Positions 33,636 through 42,774 of a stretch of 64,000 bases of DNA are shown here, piece after piece. Below the pieces are notes generated by a model, which was not told the DNA's origin, searched no databases, and worked only from the letters and a program-made list of their open reading frames with translations. The DNA lies in assembly GCF_001591365.1 (NCBI RefSeq), contig NZ_BCUT01000001.1, forward strand, positions 1,302,001-1,366,000. Direction: 5' to 3'. The stretch comes from Variovorax paradoxus NBRC 15149. GTDB taxonomy: Bacteria > Pseudomonadota > Gammaproteobacteria > Burkholderiales > Burkholderiaceae_C. The number at the start of each line of letters is the position of its first letter. Positions within the stretch are counted from its first letter, which is position 1. The position numbers and the translations under genes are program-made.

Positions 33636-34475
33636 TTATTTGAATTCGCGTTCGCGCAACCACTTGGTGGCGACCCACTTCTCGCCCGCGAGCACGGGCG
33701 CGCCGCCATGCAGCGTGCGGGTGGCGGGGTCGGGATCCTCGTAGCTGAAGAACACGCCGGTGCCGCGCACGGGCGCCACTTCCAGGCCTACGTCGGGGAA
33801 GGTGGTGGCGCCGCCCTGATCGGGCTCCTGCAGGTACATCACGAGCGTGGCCACGCGCTGGCCGCCGCGCTTGAGGATGGTGGGCGTGCCGGGCTCGCCG
33901 GGGTCGAAGTAGTCGTAGTGCGGCCGGTACTGGGCGCCGGGCGCATAGCGCAGGATCTGCAGGCCTTCGCCAAACTCCACCGGCCAGCGCAGCAGCGCGG
34001 CAATGCGCTGCTCGAGGCGCGCGACGATGTCGTTCTCGCCGCGCTCGAAGAACATGCCCTCGCTGGTGCGGTCGACGTTGAGCACCTCGCCGCCGGTGCG
34101 CGTCTCGACCGTGAGCGAGCGCGCCAGCCGCACCCGCGCGGCGGCAATCAGCCCTTCGCACTCCTCGGGCGACAACAGGTTGCCGAACACGACGACGCGC
34201 GGATGCCGCATGGTCTGCAGCACCTGCACGCGGCGGTCGCCCGCGTCGATGTACAGCGGCGCGCCTTCGAGGTCGGGACCGGGCATCTCGGTGCGCCGCG
34301 GCCTGGCCACCTCCACGTGGGGAAAGCCGGCCTCGAGCTGCGCCAGCGCCAGGTCGGTGGCCGCGTCCTGCCAGCCGGCCGCGCGCATCGAGGCCCGCAG
34401 CGCAGGCACCGAATGCCCCGCCGCGAGCTGCGACACCAGCCATTCCCGGAGCTCCGGACTGATCGGTTGCGACAT
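33636..34475 (-). CDS. 2-oxoglutarate/Fe(II) dioxygenase, prolyl 4-hydroxylase-like
   Basis: A 279-residue enzyme of the bacterial prolyl-4-hydroxylase group, which couples 2-oxoglutarate oxidation to hydroxylation of a protein or small substrate. The iron ligands are His and Asp in [10 protein letters not shown] and His in RTLHGGAPV; the 2-oxoglutarate Lys is in [10 protein letters not shown]. The core runs from about 92 ([20 protein letters not shown]) to the end. The first 80 residues form a separate helical leader with [25 protein letters not shown], a UBA-like three-helix pattern often seen at the N-terminus of such oxygenases. ATG at 34475 follows the yaaA stop by 1 base and has AAGGAAG upstream. 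The target is unknown; ribosomal or elongation-factor proline is one known bacterial case. Confidence 0.88.
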   Translation of the reverse strand: MSQPISPELREWLVSQLAAGHSVPALRASMRAAGWQDAATDLALAQLEAGFPHVEVARPRRTEMPGPDLEGAPLYIDAGDRRVQVLQTMRHPRVVVFGNLLSPEECEGLIAAARVRLARSLTVETRTGGEVLNVDRTSEGMFFERGENDIVARLEQRIAALLRWPVEFGEGLQILRYAPGAQYRPHYDYFDPGEPGTPTILKRGGQRVATLVMYLQEPDQGGATTFPDVGLEVAPVRGTGVFFSYEDPDPATRTLHGGAPVLAGEKWVATKWLREREFK

Positions 34476-34476
34476 A

Positions 34477-35259
34477 TCAAGTCTTCCTTCTGAACACCAG
34501 CCTTTCGGCCGTCGACGCCGTGGCATCGAAACCATAACCCTCGAGATCGAATTTTTCCAGCGCCTTGGGCGTGGCGGCCTTGTGCAGCACCGCCCAGCGC
34601 GCGAGCAGGCCGCGGGCGCGCTTGGCGTAGAAGCTCACGATCTTGTAGCGGTCGCCCTTCCACTCCTCGAACACGCATTCGACCACGCGCGCCTTGAGCG
34701 CCTTCCGGTCCACCGACCTGAAGTACTCCTGCGAGGCCACATTGACCACCACGGGCGTGCGGTCCGCCGCCAGGCGCTGGTTCAGGTGCTCCGCAATGCG
34801 CGCGCCCCAGAAGGCATACAGGTCCTTGCCGTGCCGATTGGCAAGCGGCGTGCCCATCTCCAGCCGGTAGGGCTGCAGCAGGTCGAGCGGACGCAGCAGG
34901 CCGTAGAGGCCGCTCAGGATGCAAACGTGCTCCTGCGCCCAGGCCAGCTGCGCGGGCGTGAGCGAGCGCGCATCGAGCCCGCCGTAGACGTCGCCATCGA
35001 ACGCGAAGGCGGCCTGGCGCGCATTCTTCGGCGTGCTCTTGCCGGACCAGGCCTGGTAGCGCGCCACGTTCAGCGCGGAGAGCTTGTCCGACAGGTGCAT
35101 GAGTTCGGAGATCTGCTGCGGCGACTTCTCGCGCAGCAGCTTGATCAGTTCGGCCGAGGGGCCGCGGGGGGCTTCGAAATGGGGTTGGGTGGCGGGGACT
35201 TCGGTGGGAACGGGGGTGTCGTAGTCAAGCGATTTCGCAGGGGAGAGCAGGAAGAGCAT
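34477..35259 (-). CDS. yaaA: Peroxide stress protein YaaA
   Basis: A 260-residue protein of the YaaA/DUF328 family. In E. coli it lowers free iron and limits oxidative DNA damage under hydrogen peroxide, and is OxyR-controlled. Marker segments are the start [52 protein letters not shown] and the basic-aromatic [13 protein letters not shown] near the C-terminus. Length matches the family (about 257). It is the first gene of a tight minus-strand operon with the Fe(II) oxygenase, hydrolase and queF; an iron-sparing factor beside an iron enzyme is a sensible pairing. The gene is divergent from valS. No clear OxyR site was recognised in the 107-base gap. Confidence 0.95.
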   Translation of the reverse strand: MLFLLSPAKSLDYDTPVPTEVPATQPHFEAPRGPSAELIKLLREKSPQQISELMHLSDKLSALNVARYQAWSGKSTPKNARQAAFAFDGDVYGGLDARSLTPAQLAWAQEHVCILSGLYGLLRPLDLLQPYRLEMGTPLANRHGKDLYAFWGARIAEHLNQRLAADRTPVVVNVASQEYFRSVDRKALKARVVECVFEEWKGDRYKIVSFYAKRARGLLARWAVLHKAATPKALEKFDLEGYGFDATASTAERLVFRRKT

Positions 35260-35301
35260 CCCGGAATTATGTGGGGTGGGCCTGCCCCGGGGCGGCCCCG
35301 G

Positions 35302-35307
35302 TAAAAT
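35302..35307 (+). promoter_or_regulatory. Probable -10 box of the valS promoter
   Basis: TAAAAT lies 59 bases before the valS ATG, followed by CGCCGG as in many promoters of this group (compare the desaturase gene, 57272-57277). The region 17 bases upstream is GC-rich with no good -35 match. No T-box-like structure is seen, as expected outside Firmicutes. Confidence 0.45.
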
Positions 35308-35366
35308 CGCCGGCTATCCCATCTTGTCCCCACGGCACCCCCGAAGGCGCCGCTTCTGCATTTCCC

Positions 35367-38246
35367 ATGAGCGAACCCACCACCCCTTCCGCCCAGCCTG
35401 GACTGGAGAGCCTCTCCAAGTCGTTCGAACCCGCCGCCATCGAGGCGCACTGGGCCCCCGAGTGGGAGAAGCGCGGCTACGCCAAGGCGGGCTTTCGCGG
35501 CACGCAGGCGCCCAAGAAGGGCGCCGATTCCTTCGCCATCCAGCTGCCGCCGCCCAACGTGACAGGCACGCTGCACATGGGCCATGCGTTCAACCAGACC
35601 ATCATGGACAGCCTGGCGCGCTACCACCGCATGAAGGGCGACAACACGCTGTGGGTGCCGGGCACCGACCATGCGGGCATCGCGACGCAGATCGTGGTGG
35701 AGCGCCAGCTGCAGGAACAGAAGATCAGCCGCCACGACCTCGGCCGCAAGAACTTCGTGGCACGCGTGTGGGAATGGAAGGAAAAGTCGGGCAACACCAT
35801 CACCGAGCAGATGCGCCGCATGGGCGACACGGTCGACTGGAGCCGCGAATACTTCACGATGGATGACGACCTGTCCAAGGTGGTCACGCAGACCTTCGTC
35901 TCGCTCTATGAAGAAGGCCTGATCTACCGCGGCAAGCGGCTGGGCAACTGGGACCCGGTGCTCAAGACCTCGGTGAGCGACCTCGAAGTGGAGAGCGAAG
36001 AGGAAGACGGCTCGCTCTGGCACATCGCCTATCCGCTGGCAGACGGCAGCGGCACGCTCACGGTGGCCACCACGCGGCCCGAGACCATGCTCGGCGACAC
36101 GGCCGTGATGGTCCACCCCGAGGACGAGCGCTACCGGCCGCTGATCGGCAAGCAGGTGCGGCTGCCGCTGGTGGACCGGCTGATTCCGATCATTGCCGAC
36201 GACTACGTCGACAAGGAATTCGGCACCGGCGTGGTCAAGGTCACGCCCGCGCACGACTACAACGACTACGCGGTCGGCCAGCGCCACAAGCTCGAGCTGA
36301 TCGGCATCCTCGCGCTGGACGCCACCATCAACGACAACGCGCCCGAGAAGTACCGCGGCATGGACCGCTTCGTGGCGCGCAAGGCCATCGTGGCCGACCT
36401 CGATGCGCTCGGCCTCCTGGTCGAGGTGAAGAAGCACAAGCTCATGGTGCCGCGCTGCGCGCGCTCCGGCGCCATCGTCGAGCCGATGCTCACCGACCAG
36501 TGGTACGTGGCCATGACGCGTCCGGGCGCCGACGGCACCTCGATCGCGCAGAAGGCCATCGACGTGGTGAAGACCGGCGAGGTGCGCTTCGTGCCCGAGA
36601 ACTGGGTCAACACCTACAACCACTGGATGGAGAACATCCAGGACTGGACCATCTCGCGCCAGCTCTGGTGGGGCCACCAGATCCCGGCCTGGTACGACGA
36701 GGACGGCAAGGTGTACGTGGCGCATGACGAGGCCGAGGCGCAGGCCAAGGCCCCGGGCAAGACGCTTCGCCGCGACGAGGACGTGCTCGACACCTGGTAT
36801 TCGTCCGCGCTGGTGCCCTTCTCCTCGCTCGGCTGGCCCGAGAAGACCGAGGACCTCGCGCTGTACCTGCCCTCCACGGTGCTCGTGACGGGCTACGACA
36901 TCATCTTCTTCTGGGTCGCCCGGATGATCATGATGACCAAGCACTTCACCGGCAAGGTGCCGTTCAAGGACGTCTACATCCACGGCCTGGTGCGCGACGC
37001 ACAGGGCAAGAAGATGAGCAAGTCCGAAGGCAACGTGCTCGACCCGGTCGACCTGATCGACGGCATCGCGCTGCCCGAACTGCTCGACAAGCGCACGCAG
37101 GGCCTGCGCAAGCCCGAGACCGCGCCTGCCGTGCGCAAGAACACGCAGAAGGAATTTCCCGATGGCATTCCGGCCTTCGGCGCCGATGCGCTGCGCTTCA
37201 CCTTCGCGTCGCTGGCCTCGCTCGGCCGCAGCATCAACTTCGACAGCAAGCGCTGCGAGGGCTACCGCAACTTCTGCAACAAGCTCTGGAACGCCACGCG
37301 CTTCGTGCTGATGAACTGCGAGGGGCAGGACTGCGGCCTGCGCGAGCACACGAAGGAAGAATGCGCGGTCGGCGGCCCGGCGCACGGCTACCTGAAGTTC
37401 AGCCGCGCCGATTTCTGGATCGCATCGCAGCTGCAGCGCGTCGAGGCCGAAGTGGCCAAGGGCTTCGAGGAATACCGGCTCGACAACGTGGCCAACGCCA
37501 TCTACCAGTTCGCCTGGGACGAGTTCTGCGACTGGTACCTGGAGATCGCCAAGGTGCAGATCCAGACCGGCGACGATGCGCAAAAGCGCGCCACGCGCCG
37601 CACGCTGATCCGCACGCTCGAGGCCTTGCTGCGCCTCGCGCACCCGGTGATTCCGTTCATCACCGAGGAGCTCTGGCAGAAGGTGGCGCCCGTCGCCGGA
37701 CGCGAGGGCGAATCGATCATGGTCGCGGCCTACCCCCAAAGCCAGCCCGGGAAGATCGACGAAGCAGCCGAAGCGCATGTGGCGCGCCTGAAGGCGCTGG
37801 TCGATGCCTGCCGCACGCTGCGCGGCGAAATGAACGTGTCGCCCGCGGTGCGCCTGCCGCTCTATGCGGTGGCCGACGATGCCGAGGGCGCGGCCTTCCT
37901 GCGCGACGCGGCGCCGGTGCTGCAGGCACTGGCCAAGCTCAAGGAAGTGAAGGTCTTCGACGACGAGGCTTCCTGGTCGGCGGCGGCCGAAGCGGCGCCC
38001 GTGGCCGTGGTCGGCACGGCGCGCCTGTGCCTGCACATGGAGATCGACAAGGCCGCCGAGCGCGCGCGCATCGGCAAGGAAATTGCCCGCATCGAGGGCG
38101 AGATCCTCAAGGTGAACGGCAAGCTCGGCAATGAAGCCTTCGTGGCCAAGGCACCGCCGGCCGTGATCGAGCAGGAGCGCAAGCGCCTGGCCGATTTCAG
38201 CACCATGTTGGAGCGTCTTCGCGACCAGCTTGTGCGTCTCGGCTGA
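35367..38246 (+). CDS. valS: Valyl-tRNA synthetase
   Basis: Class I synthetase that charges tRNA-Val and edits Thr mischarging. The 959-residue protein is complete. The HIGH-type motif is [14 protein letters not shown] near residue 55, the CP1 editing domain carries [19 protein letters not shown] and [15 protein letters not shown], and the KMSKS loop is [10 protein letters not shown] near residue 548. The C-terminal anticodon-binding helical bundle and the final coiled coil (about 885-959, Glu/Lys-rich, [20 protein letters not shown]) are present. ATG at 35367 gives a 20-residue leader typical of proteobacterial ValRS. It is followed by galU 109 bases downstream in the same direction. Confidence 0.97.
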   Translation: MSEPTTPSAQPGLESLSKSFEPAAIEAHWAPEWEKRGYAKAGFRGTQAPKKGADSFAIQLPPPNVTGTLHMGHAFNQTIMDSLARYHRMKGDNTLWVPGTDHAGIATQIVVERQLQEQKISRHDLGRKNFVARVWEWKEKSGNTITEQMRRMGDTVDWSREYFTMDDDLSKVVTQTFVSLYEEGLIYRGKRLGNWDPVLKTSVSDLEVESEEEDGSLWHIAYPLADGSGTLTVATTRPETMLGDTAVMVHPEDERYRPLIGKQVRLPLVDRLIPIIADDYVDKEFGTGVVKVTPAHDYNDYAVGQRHKLELIGILALDATINDNAPEKYRGMDRFVARKAIVADLDALGLLVEVKKHKLMVPRCARSGAIVEPMLTDQWYVAMTRPGADGTSIAQKAIDVVKTGEVRFVPENWVNTYNHWMENIQDWTISRQLWWGHQIPAWYDEDGKVYVAHDEAEAQAKAPGKTLRRDEDVLDTWYSSALVPFSSLGWPEKTEDLALYLPSTVLVTGYDIIFFWVARMIMMTKHFTGKVPFKDVYIHGLVRDAQGKKMSKSEGNVLDPVDLIDGIALPELLDKRTQGLRKPETAPAVRKNTQKEFPDGIPAFGADALRFTFASLASLGRSINFDSKRCEGYRNFCNKLWNATRFVLMNCEGQDCGLREHTKEECAVGGPAHGYLKFSRADFWIASQLQRVEAEVAKGFEEYRLDNVANAIYQFAWDEFCDWYLEIAKVQIQTGDDAQKRATRRTLIRTLEALLRLAHPVIPFITEELWQKVAPVAGREGESIMVAAYPQSQPGKIDEAAEAHVARLKALVDACRTLRGEMNVSPAVRLPLYAVADDAEGAAFLRDAAPVLQALAKLKEVKVFDDEASWSAAAEAAPVAVVGTARLCLHMEIDKAAERARIGKEIARIEGEILKVNGKLGNEAFVAKAPPAVIEQERKRLADFSTMLERLRDQLVRLG

Positions 38247-38355
38247 CACACGCGGGCCTGGGCAAGGTTTAGCATGGCAACGACGGCCTTTCCGTGCCGC
38301 CGTTGATCCATCGAACCTTCTTCTTCAACTGAACGAACAGACGCCCAAATTGTCC

Positions 38356-39246
38356 ATGCCCACTCCCTCGACACGCATCCGCAAGGCCGTATTTCCTGTT
38401 GCAGGTTTCGGCACCCGCTTTCTGCCCGCCACCAAGGCGCAGCCCAAGGAAATGCTGCCGGTTGTCGACAAGCCACTCATCCAGTACGCGGTTGAGGAAG
38501 CCTACGCGGCGGGCATTCGCGACATGATTTTCGTAACTGGCCGAAACAAACGTGCCATCGAAGACCACTACGACACCGCCTACGAACTCGAGAGCCAGCT
38601 CGAGGCCAGCGGCAAGCTCGAACTGCTCAACATCGCGCGCTCGGTCATGCCCGACGACATGACCTGCTCCTACGTGCGCCAGCCGCGCATGCTGGGGCTC
38701 GGCCATGCAGTGCTGTGCGCCGAACACCTGGTGGGCAACGAGCCCTTCGCCGTGCTGCTGGCCGACGACCTGATGGTCGGCCCTGTGGGCGGCGCACCGG
38801 TGCTCGCGCAGATGACGGCCGCCTTCGGCAAGCTCGGTGCTTCGGTGCTCGCGGTGCAGGAAGTGCCGCTCGAACACGTCAAGCGCTACGGCATCGTGGC
38901 GGGCGAATCGATCGGCGACGACCTCGTGAAGGTCGATCGCATGATCGAGAAGCCCTCGCCGGACAAGGCACCTTCGCGCCTTGGCGTGGCGGGCCGCTAC
39001 ATCCTCACGCCCGCCGTGTTCGACGAGATCCGCAACCAGCCCAAGGGCGCGGGCGGCGAGATCCAGCTCACCGACGGCATCGCGGCGCTGATGAAGAAGG
39101 AAGCGGTCTACGCCTATGCCTACAAGGGCATCCGCTACGACTGCGGCAGCAAGGAAGGCTTCCTGCAAGCCTCGGTGGAGCTTGCGCTCGCGCACCCCGA
39201 AGTCGGCGGGCAGTTCCGCGAATACCTCAAGAGCCTGGAGCTCTGA
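38356..39246 (+). CDS. galU: UTP-glucose-1-phosphate uridylyltransferase
   Basis: Makes UDP-glucose from UTP and glucose-1-phosphate for surface polysaccharide, osmolyte and galactose metabolism. The 296-residue protein has the nucleotidyltransferase signature [20 protein letters not shown] near the N-terminus, [12 protein letters not shown], the metal-site DDLMVG, the sugar-binding VEKP-like [13 protein letters not shown], and [13 protein letters not shown] at 38356 is used; a TTG two codons earlier is also possible. It ends just before a strong terminator at 39251-39280. The 109-base gap after valS shows no obvious promoter, so readthrough from valS is possible. Confidence 0.96.
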   Translation: MPTPSTRIRKAVFPVAGFGTRFLPATKAQPKEMLPVVDKPLIQYAVEEAYAAGIRDMIFVTGRNKRAIEDHYDTAYELESQLEASGKLELLNIARSVMPDDMTCSYVRQPRMLGLGHAVLCAEHLVGNEPFAVLLADDLMVGPVGGAPVLAQMTAAFGKLGASVLAVQEVPLEHVKRYGIVAGESIGDDLVKVDRMIEKPSPDKAPSRLGVAGRYILTPAVFDEIRNQPKGAGGEIQLTDGIAALMKKEAVYAYAYKGIRYDCGSKEGFLQASVELALAHPEVGGQFREYLKSLEL

Positions 39247-39250
39247 AGAA

Positions 39251-39280
39251 AAAGGGCCCCGGCGGGGCCCTTTTCTTTTC
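39251..39280. terminator. Bidirectional rho-independent terminator between galU and tusA
   Basis: A perfect 10-base stem (AAAGGGCCCC, 39251-39260, with 39264-39273) around a 3-base GGC loop, followed by TTTTCTTTT on the plus strand. On the minus strand the same stem is followed by TTTTTCTTC. It therefore serves galU and also the convergent tusA-NUDIX operon, which ends at 39287. Confidence 0.92.
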
Positions 39281-39286
39281 TGGCGC

Positions 39287-39514
39287 TCAGCGCCTCTTCA
39301 GCACGTGGATGAAGTCGCTGCCGATCGTCTGCTGCTCGACCAGCTCGTTGCCGGTCTGCCGCGCAAAGGCCTGGAAGTCGCGCAGCGATCCCGGGTCGGT
39401 CGACACCACCTTCAGCAGCTGGCCGCTCGCCATGTCGTTGAGCGACTTCTTTGCCTTGAGAATGGGCAGCGGGCAGTTCAGGCCCCGCGTGTCGAGTTCG
39501 CGGTCAACCTGCAT
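39287..39514 (-). CDS. TusA-family sulfurtransferase
   Basis: A 75-residue sulfur carrier of the TusA/SirA fold. The active Cys14 stands in the signature RGLNCPLPILKAKKSL. The rest has the two-layer alpha/beta pattern LKVVSTDPGSLRDFQAFARQTGNELV. TusA proteins accept sulfur from IscS and pass it to tRNA 2-thiolation or other pathways. This copy could be the true TusA or one of the several TusA-like proteins in betaproteobacteria; the presence of cysM in the same operon hints at a role in sulfur assimilation. Its start overlaps the end of the NUDIX gene by 11 bases, so translation is coupled. Confidence 0.88.
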   Translation of the reverse strand: MQVDRELDTRGLNCPLPILKAKKSLNDMASGQLLKVVSTDPGSLRDFQAFARQTGNELVEQQTIGSDFIHVLKRR

Positions 39515-40082
39515 GCTTCGGCTCCTCGGGCGGCAGGTTCAGGCCGCGCCGCCGTTCCTCGTTTTCCGCCGCGGTAAAGAACACCGGCTCGTGCCCCCGC
39601 GTGCGCAGCCAGTCGGCCAGTGCATAGCCGGTGCCCGCGGGCCAGCACTTGAGGTCGGGCAGGTCGTAGAGGCGGTAGTCCAGCAGCTCGGGCGAAAGCT
39701 TGACCTCGCCATCGGCCACCACGTGGTAGGCGATGATGATCTGGTTCATGCGCTGGAAGTCGTACGCGCCGACGAGCTTGGCCGCGCTCACGTCGAGGTT
39801 GGTTTCTTCCTTGACCTCGCGCGCAATGCCTTCCTCGGGCGTTTCGCCGGCTTCCATGAAGCCGGTGATCAGCGCATACATCTTCACGGGCCAGGCGGCG
39901 TTTCGCGCCAGCAGCACCTGGCCGCGATACTCGACGATGGCCGCGAGCACGGGCGTGGGGTTGTTCCAGTGCGTGTGGCCGCAGGAGGGGCAGCGCAGGC
40001 GTTCCTTGGGACCGCCGTCTTCCATCAACGCGATCCATTCGAGCGGCGTGGCGCAGGCCTGGCAGAACTTGGGATGGGCCAT
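39504..40082 (-). CDS. NUDIX hydrolase with N-terminal zinc ribbon (NudC/YfcD-like)
   Basis: A 192-residue hydrolase of nucleoside-diphosphate-linked compounds. It begins with a four-Cys zinc ribbon (FCQACATPL near 7-11 and LRCPSCGHTHW near 29-37), as in NAD-pyrophosphatase NudC. The NUDIX box is GFMEAGETPEEGIAREVKEE, which fits Gx5Ex7REUxEExGU starting at the Gly, with ETNLD following. It lacks the NudC SQPWPFPxS motif, so NADH is not certain as substrate. It is in an operon between cysM (9 bases upstream) and tusA (11-base overlap). Start 40082 precedes the zinc ribbon directly. Confidence 0.88.
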   Translation of the reverse strand: MAHPKFCQACATPLEWIALMEDGGPKERLRCPSCGHTHWNNPTPVLAAIVEYRGQVLLARNAAWPVKMYALITGFMEAGETPEEGIAREVKEETNLDVSAAKLVGAYDFQRMNQIIIAYHVVADGEVKLSPELLDYRLYDLPDLKCWPAGTGYALADWLRTRGHEPVFFTAAENEERRRGLNLPPEEPKHAG

Positions 40083-40090
40083 GGCTTCGG

Positions 40091-40993
40091 TCAGGCGGGA
40101 AAGACGCCGGTCGACAGGTACCGGTCGCCGCGGTCGCACACCACGAACACGATGGTCGCGTTCTCGACCGTCTTGGCAACCTCGAGCGCCACCCAGAGCG
40201 CGCCGGCCGCGGAGATGCCGCCGAAGATGCCTTCTTCGCGCGCAAGGCGCCGGCACATCTCCTCGGCGTTGTCCTGGCTCACGCTGATTTCATCGTCGAC
40301 CCGGCTCGGGTCGTAGATCTTGGGCAGGTATTCGGCCGGCCACTTGCGGATGCCCGGGATGCGCGAGCCTTCGGCCGGCTGCGCGCCGATGATGCGCACC
40401 GCGGGGTTCTTTTCCTTCAGGAAGCGAGAGACGCCGGTGATGGTGCCGGTGGTGCCCATGGCGCTCACGAAATGCGTGATCTTGCCCTTGGTGTCGGTCC
40501 AGATCTCGGGGCCGGTGGTCTCGTAGTGGATGCGCGGGTTGTCGGCATTGGCGAACTGGTCGAGCACCCGGCCCTTGCCCTGCGCCACCATCTGCTCGGC
40601 CAAGTCGCGCGCGTATTCCATGCCGCCGCTCTTGGGCGTGAGCACCAGCTCGGCGCCGAAGGCCTTCATGGTCTGGGCGCGCTCGACGGACAGGTCCTCC
40701 GGCATGATCAGCACCATGCGGTAGCCCTTGATGGCCGCGGCCATGGCCAGCGCGATGCCGGTGTTGCCCGAGGTGGCTTCGATCAGCGTGTCGCCGGGCT
40801 TGATCTCGCCGCGCTCCTCGGCGCGCTTGATCATCGAAAGCGCAGGACGATCCTTCACCGAGCCCGCGGGATTGTTGCCTTCCAGCTTGCCAAGGATGAC
40901 ATTGCCGCGCCTGGCGTTTTCGGCCGCATCGATGCGTTGCAGTGCCACCAGGGGGGTCTTGCCGATGGCGTCTTCGATCGTCGGATAATTCAT
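40091..40993 (-). CDS. cysM: Cysteine synthase B (O-acetylserine sulfhydrylase)
   Basis: A PLP enzyme that makes cysteine from O-acetylserine with sulfide or thiosulfate. The 300-residue length matches CysM. The PLP Lys lies in NPAGSVKDRPAL, the phosphate cup is EATSGNTGIALAMAAAIKG, and the second glycine loop is SAMGTTGTITGVSRFL. The segment EEGIFGGISAAGALWVAL and the end CDRGDRYLSTGVF fit the CysM branch. ATG at 40993 is used; upstream is a short gap to the divergent tRNA-Leu gene. It leads the operon cysM-NUDIX-tusA, which suggests a shared sulfur-related purpose. Confidence 0.95.
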   Translation of the reverse strand: MNYPTIEDAIGKTPLVALQRIDAAENARRGNVILGKLEGNNPAGSVKDRPALSMIKRAEERGEIKPGDTLIEATSGNTGIALAMAAAIKGYRMVLIMPEDLSVERAQTMKAFGAELVLTPKSGGMEYARDLAEQMVAQGKGRVLDQFANADNPRIHYETTGPEIWTDTKGKITHFVSAMGTTGTITGVSRFLKEKNPAVRIIGAQPAEGSRIPGIRKWPAEYLPKIYDPSRVDDEISVSQDNAEEMCRRLAREEGIFGGISAAGALWVALEVAKTVENATIVFVVCDRGDRYLSTGVFPA

Positions 40994-41007
40994 GGCAGCC
41001 ACTGTGC

Positions 41008-41013
41008 CATAAT
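41008..41013 (+). promoter_or_regulatory. Possible -10 box of the tRNA-Leu gene
   Basis: CATAAT lies 21 bases before the 5' end of tRNA-Leu. The -35 region would fall in the first codons of the divergent cysM and shows no good match. Candidate only. Confidence 0.4.
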
Positions 41014-41034
41014 TTTGGGCTTCCTTCCGGATGT

Positions 41035-41119
41035 GCCCGGGTGGTGAAATTGGTAGACGCAGGGGACTCAAAATCCCCCACCGAAAGGTGTGCCGGTTCG
41101 ATTCCGGCCCCGGGCACCA
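41035..41119 (+). tRNA. tRNA-Leu, anticodon CAA
   Basis: An 85-base class II tRNA. The acceptor stem pairs GCCCGGG (41035-41041) with CCCGGGC (41109-41115), discriminator A, and CCA is encoded (41117-41119). The D arm contains GAAATTGGTAGACGC, typical of tRNA-Leu. The anticodon stem is GGGGA/TCCCC with loop CTCAAAA, giving anticodon CAA (41069-41071), which reads UUG. A long variable arm and the T arm GCCGG-TTCGATT-CCGGC follow. This tRNA is the sole reader of UUG with a C at the wobble position. Confidence 0.97.
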
Positions 41120-41146
41120 CCCCCTCCCCCTCTTTCCTGCCTGCCC

Positions 41147-41773
41147 TCACGCAGCCCCGATCATTTCGGTCGCCGTGACATGGCGCATCGCGTCCGGCAC
41201 GGCCGCCGCGCGCAGCACCAGCTCGGCCGGCCGATGGCTCGCAGCCCGCACCGCCTGCCCCGGCAGTGCCTCCGATGCCCATCCCTTCGGCTGCCATTGC
41301 TTGAGCGGCACCAGCGTTCGCAGCCCCCGCGGCGCGGCCTTGCGCAGGGCGCTTCCGATGTTGAATGGCGTAACGTGCGCGACAGCCTCGTGGGCGGCGG
41401 CCAGCGCATGCGCGTCGAAAGTCAGCAGCACCTGCGGCCGGCCGCGCAGGGCGGCGCGATGGCGCTGCACCCTTTCGGGGTCCAGCCAGAAGAACACGCA
41501 GCCGTTGAGCAGCGCATACCAGTCGGCCGGCGCCAGGCCGGGATCGAGGCAGCGTGCCAGTGCTCCGGGCGGCATGGGACGCTGGTCGCGGATGTAGCGG
41601 CCGTCGGGCAGCGTGACGCCCTCGGGGCGGTGCGCGCGCACCGAGGCTTCGACTTCAGTGCCGAAGGCACCGCGCCGCAGCAGCTCGTCGGTGCTGCACA
41701 GCCCCTGCTGCCGCACCGCCGGCCAGTTGGCGGCATCGACGAAATGAAAGGCCTTCGCGGGCAGGTCCGGCAC
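41147..41773 (-). CDS. DUF7002-like protein with an ADP-ribosyltransferase-like N-terminus
   Basis: A 208-residue soluble protein. The N-terminal pattern FHFVDAANWPAVRQQGLCST resembles the opening strand-helix of DarT/ART-like proteins (aromatic-His-x-x-x-x-NW/L-x-x-I-x-x-x-GL). Further blocks are IRDQRPMPPGALARCLDPGL, YALLNGCVFFWLDPERV and VLLTFDAHAL. The family as I recall it is uncharacterised (DUF7002), and no transferase catalytic Glu can be fixed here. It ends close to the tRNA-Leu gene and starts 4 bases after the stop of the epimerase-like gene, so the two form an operon. Confidence 0.6.
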   Translation of the reverse strand: MPDLPAKAFHFVDAANWPAVRQQGLCSTDELLRRGAFGTEVEASVRAHRPEGVTLPDGRYIRDQRPMPPGALARCLDPGLAPADWYALLNGCVFFWLDPERVQRHRAALRGRPQVLLTFDAHALAAAHEAVAHVTPFNIGSALRKAAPRGLRTLVPLKQWQPKGWASEALPGQAVRAASHRPAELVLRAAAVPDAMRHVTATEMIGAA

Positions 41774-41777
41774 GGCT

Positions 41778-42719
41778 TCAGGCTGCTGCTGCTTCTTCGC
41801 GCAGGCCGGTGTGCACCGTCGGGTGCGCGAGCCGCACGCGCAGTTCGCGCTTGAGCCGCGTGTTGTCGAGCCGGCGCGATTCGCCCATGAAGCTCAGCAG
41901 CTGCAAGGGCAGCTGGCGCTGGGCTTCCTCGCGGGCCACGCGCGGCGGGCGCGGCATGCCGTACAGGTCGGCCGCCAGGTCGATGTAGTCGCCCATGCGC
42001 AGCTCGGTGTCGTCCGAGGCGTGCACGATGCGCTGCGGCCGGCCCCGGAACAGCGCCGCCACGCAGGCCCGCGCAAGATCGTCGGCATGGATGTGGCTGG
42101 TGAACACGTCGTCCTCGCGCCGCAGCACCGGCGTGCCGCGCGCGAGCCGCTGGCGCGGCGTGCCGCCCTCGCGGTCGGGCGCATAGATGCCCGGGATGCG
42201 CAGGATGCTGGCGCGCACACCCGCGCTGCGGCCGAGCCAGCGCACTGCGCGCTCGGCGTCCACGCGGCGGTGGGCGCGGGGCGTGTCGGGCCGCACGGGG
42301 CGCGTTTCGCTCACGCGGGCGCCGCCGCAGTCGCCATAGACGCCGCTGGTGGAGCCGTAGACGAACGCCAGCGGCACGGAACGCAGCCGCAGCGCGCGCG
42401 CCAGCGCGGTGGTGCGCTGGTCGCGCCACCAGGCGGCGCCGCCGTCGCGCGCCGGTGGCGCCAGGTGCAGCACGCGGGTGGCCACGCCGGCCAGGCGGCG
42501 CAGCGTGGCCGGATCGTCCAGGTTGCCCTGGAGCGGACGGATGCCCGCCGCCCGCAGGGCCGGCACCCGTTCGCCCGATGAAGTGAGCGCCACCAGCTGC
42601 ATGCGGCCGCGCAGGCTGCGCGCCACGCGCTGGCCGACGTCCCCGCAGCCCACGATCAGCAGGCGTTCGCGGCGAAAGCGCGCCGGCAGCGCGCCGGAAG
42701 GGCTATTGATTGAAGGCAA
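41778..42719 (-). CDS. Extended SDR / NAD(P)-dependent epimerase-like protein
   Basis: A 313-residue Rossmann protein with LLIVGCGDVGQRVARSLRG (GxGxxG) at about 20-38 and an extended-SDR body: LHLAPPA, FVYGSTSGVYGDCGG, ILRIPGIYAPDR and FTSHIHADDLARACVAALF. The classical YxxxK pair is not evident: after SGVYGDCGG the expected Tyr/Lys region reads TPRAHRRVDAERAV. It resembles the YeeZ-type proteins, which are annotated as epimerases but often lack the catalytic Tyr. No reaction is assigned. Divergent from the ferredoxin reductase gene, 55 bases away. Confidence 0.78.
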   Translation of the reverse strand: MPSINSPSGALPARFRRERLLIVGCGDVGQRVARSLRGRMQLVALTSSGERVPALRAAGIRPLQGNLDDPATLRRLAGVATRVLHLAPPARDGGAAWWRDQRTTALARALRLRSVPLAFVYGSTSGVYGDCGGARVSETRPVRPDTPRAHRRVDAERAVRWLGRSAGVRASILRIPGIYAPDREGGTPRQRLARGTPVLRREDDVFTSHIHADDLARACVAALFRGRPQRIVHASDDTELRMGDYIDLAADLYGMPRPPRVAREEAQRQLPLQLLSFMGESRRLDNTRLKRELRVRLAHPTVHTGLREEAAAA

Positions 42720-42774
42720 AATCCGAGTTCCTTTCCCTTTTCAGACCCAGGCTGAAACAAGCCGAAGAATACCG

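Noticed and set aside
35145..38249. Long open frame of about 1030 codons on the minus strand opposite valS
   Set aside because: It mirrors the valS codon pattern, is rich in His/Arg/Val/Gly repeats without any domain, and overlaps an intact valS completely. High GC makes such antisense frames common.
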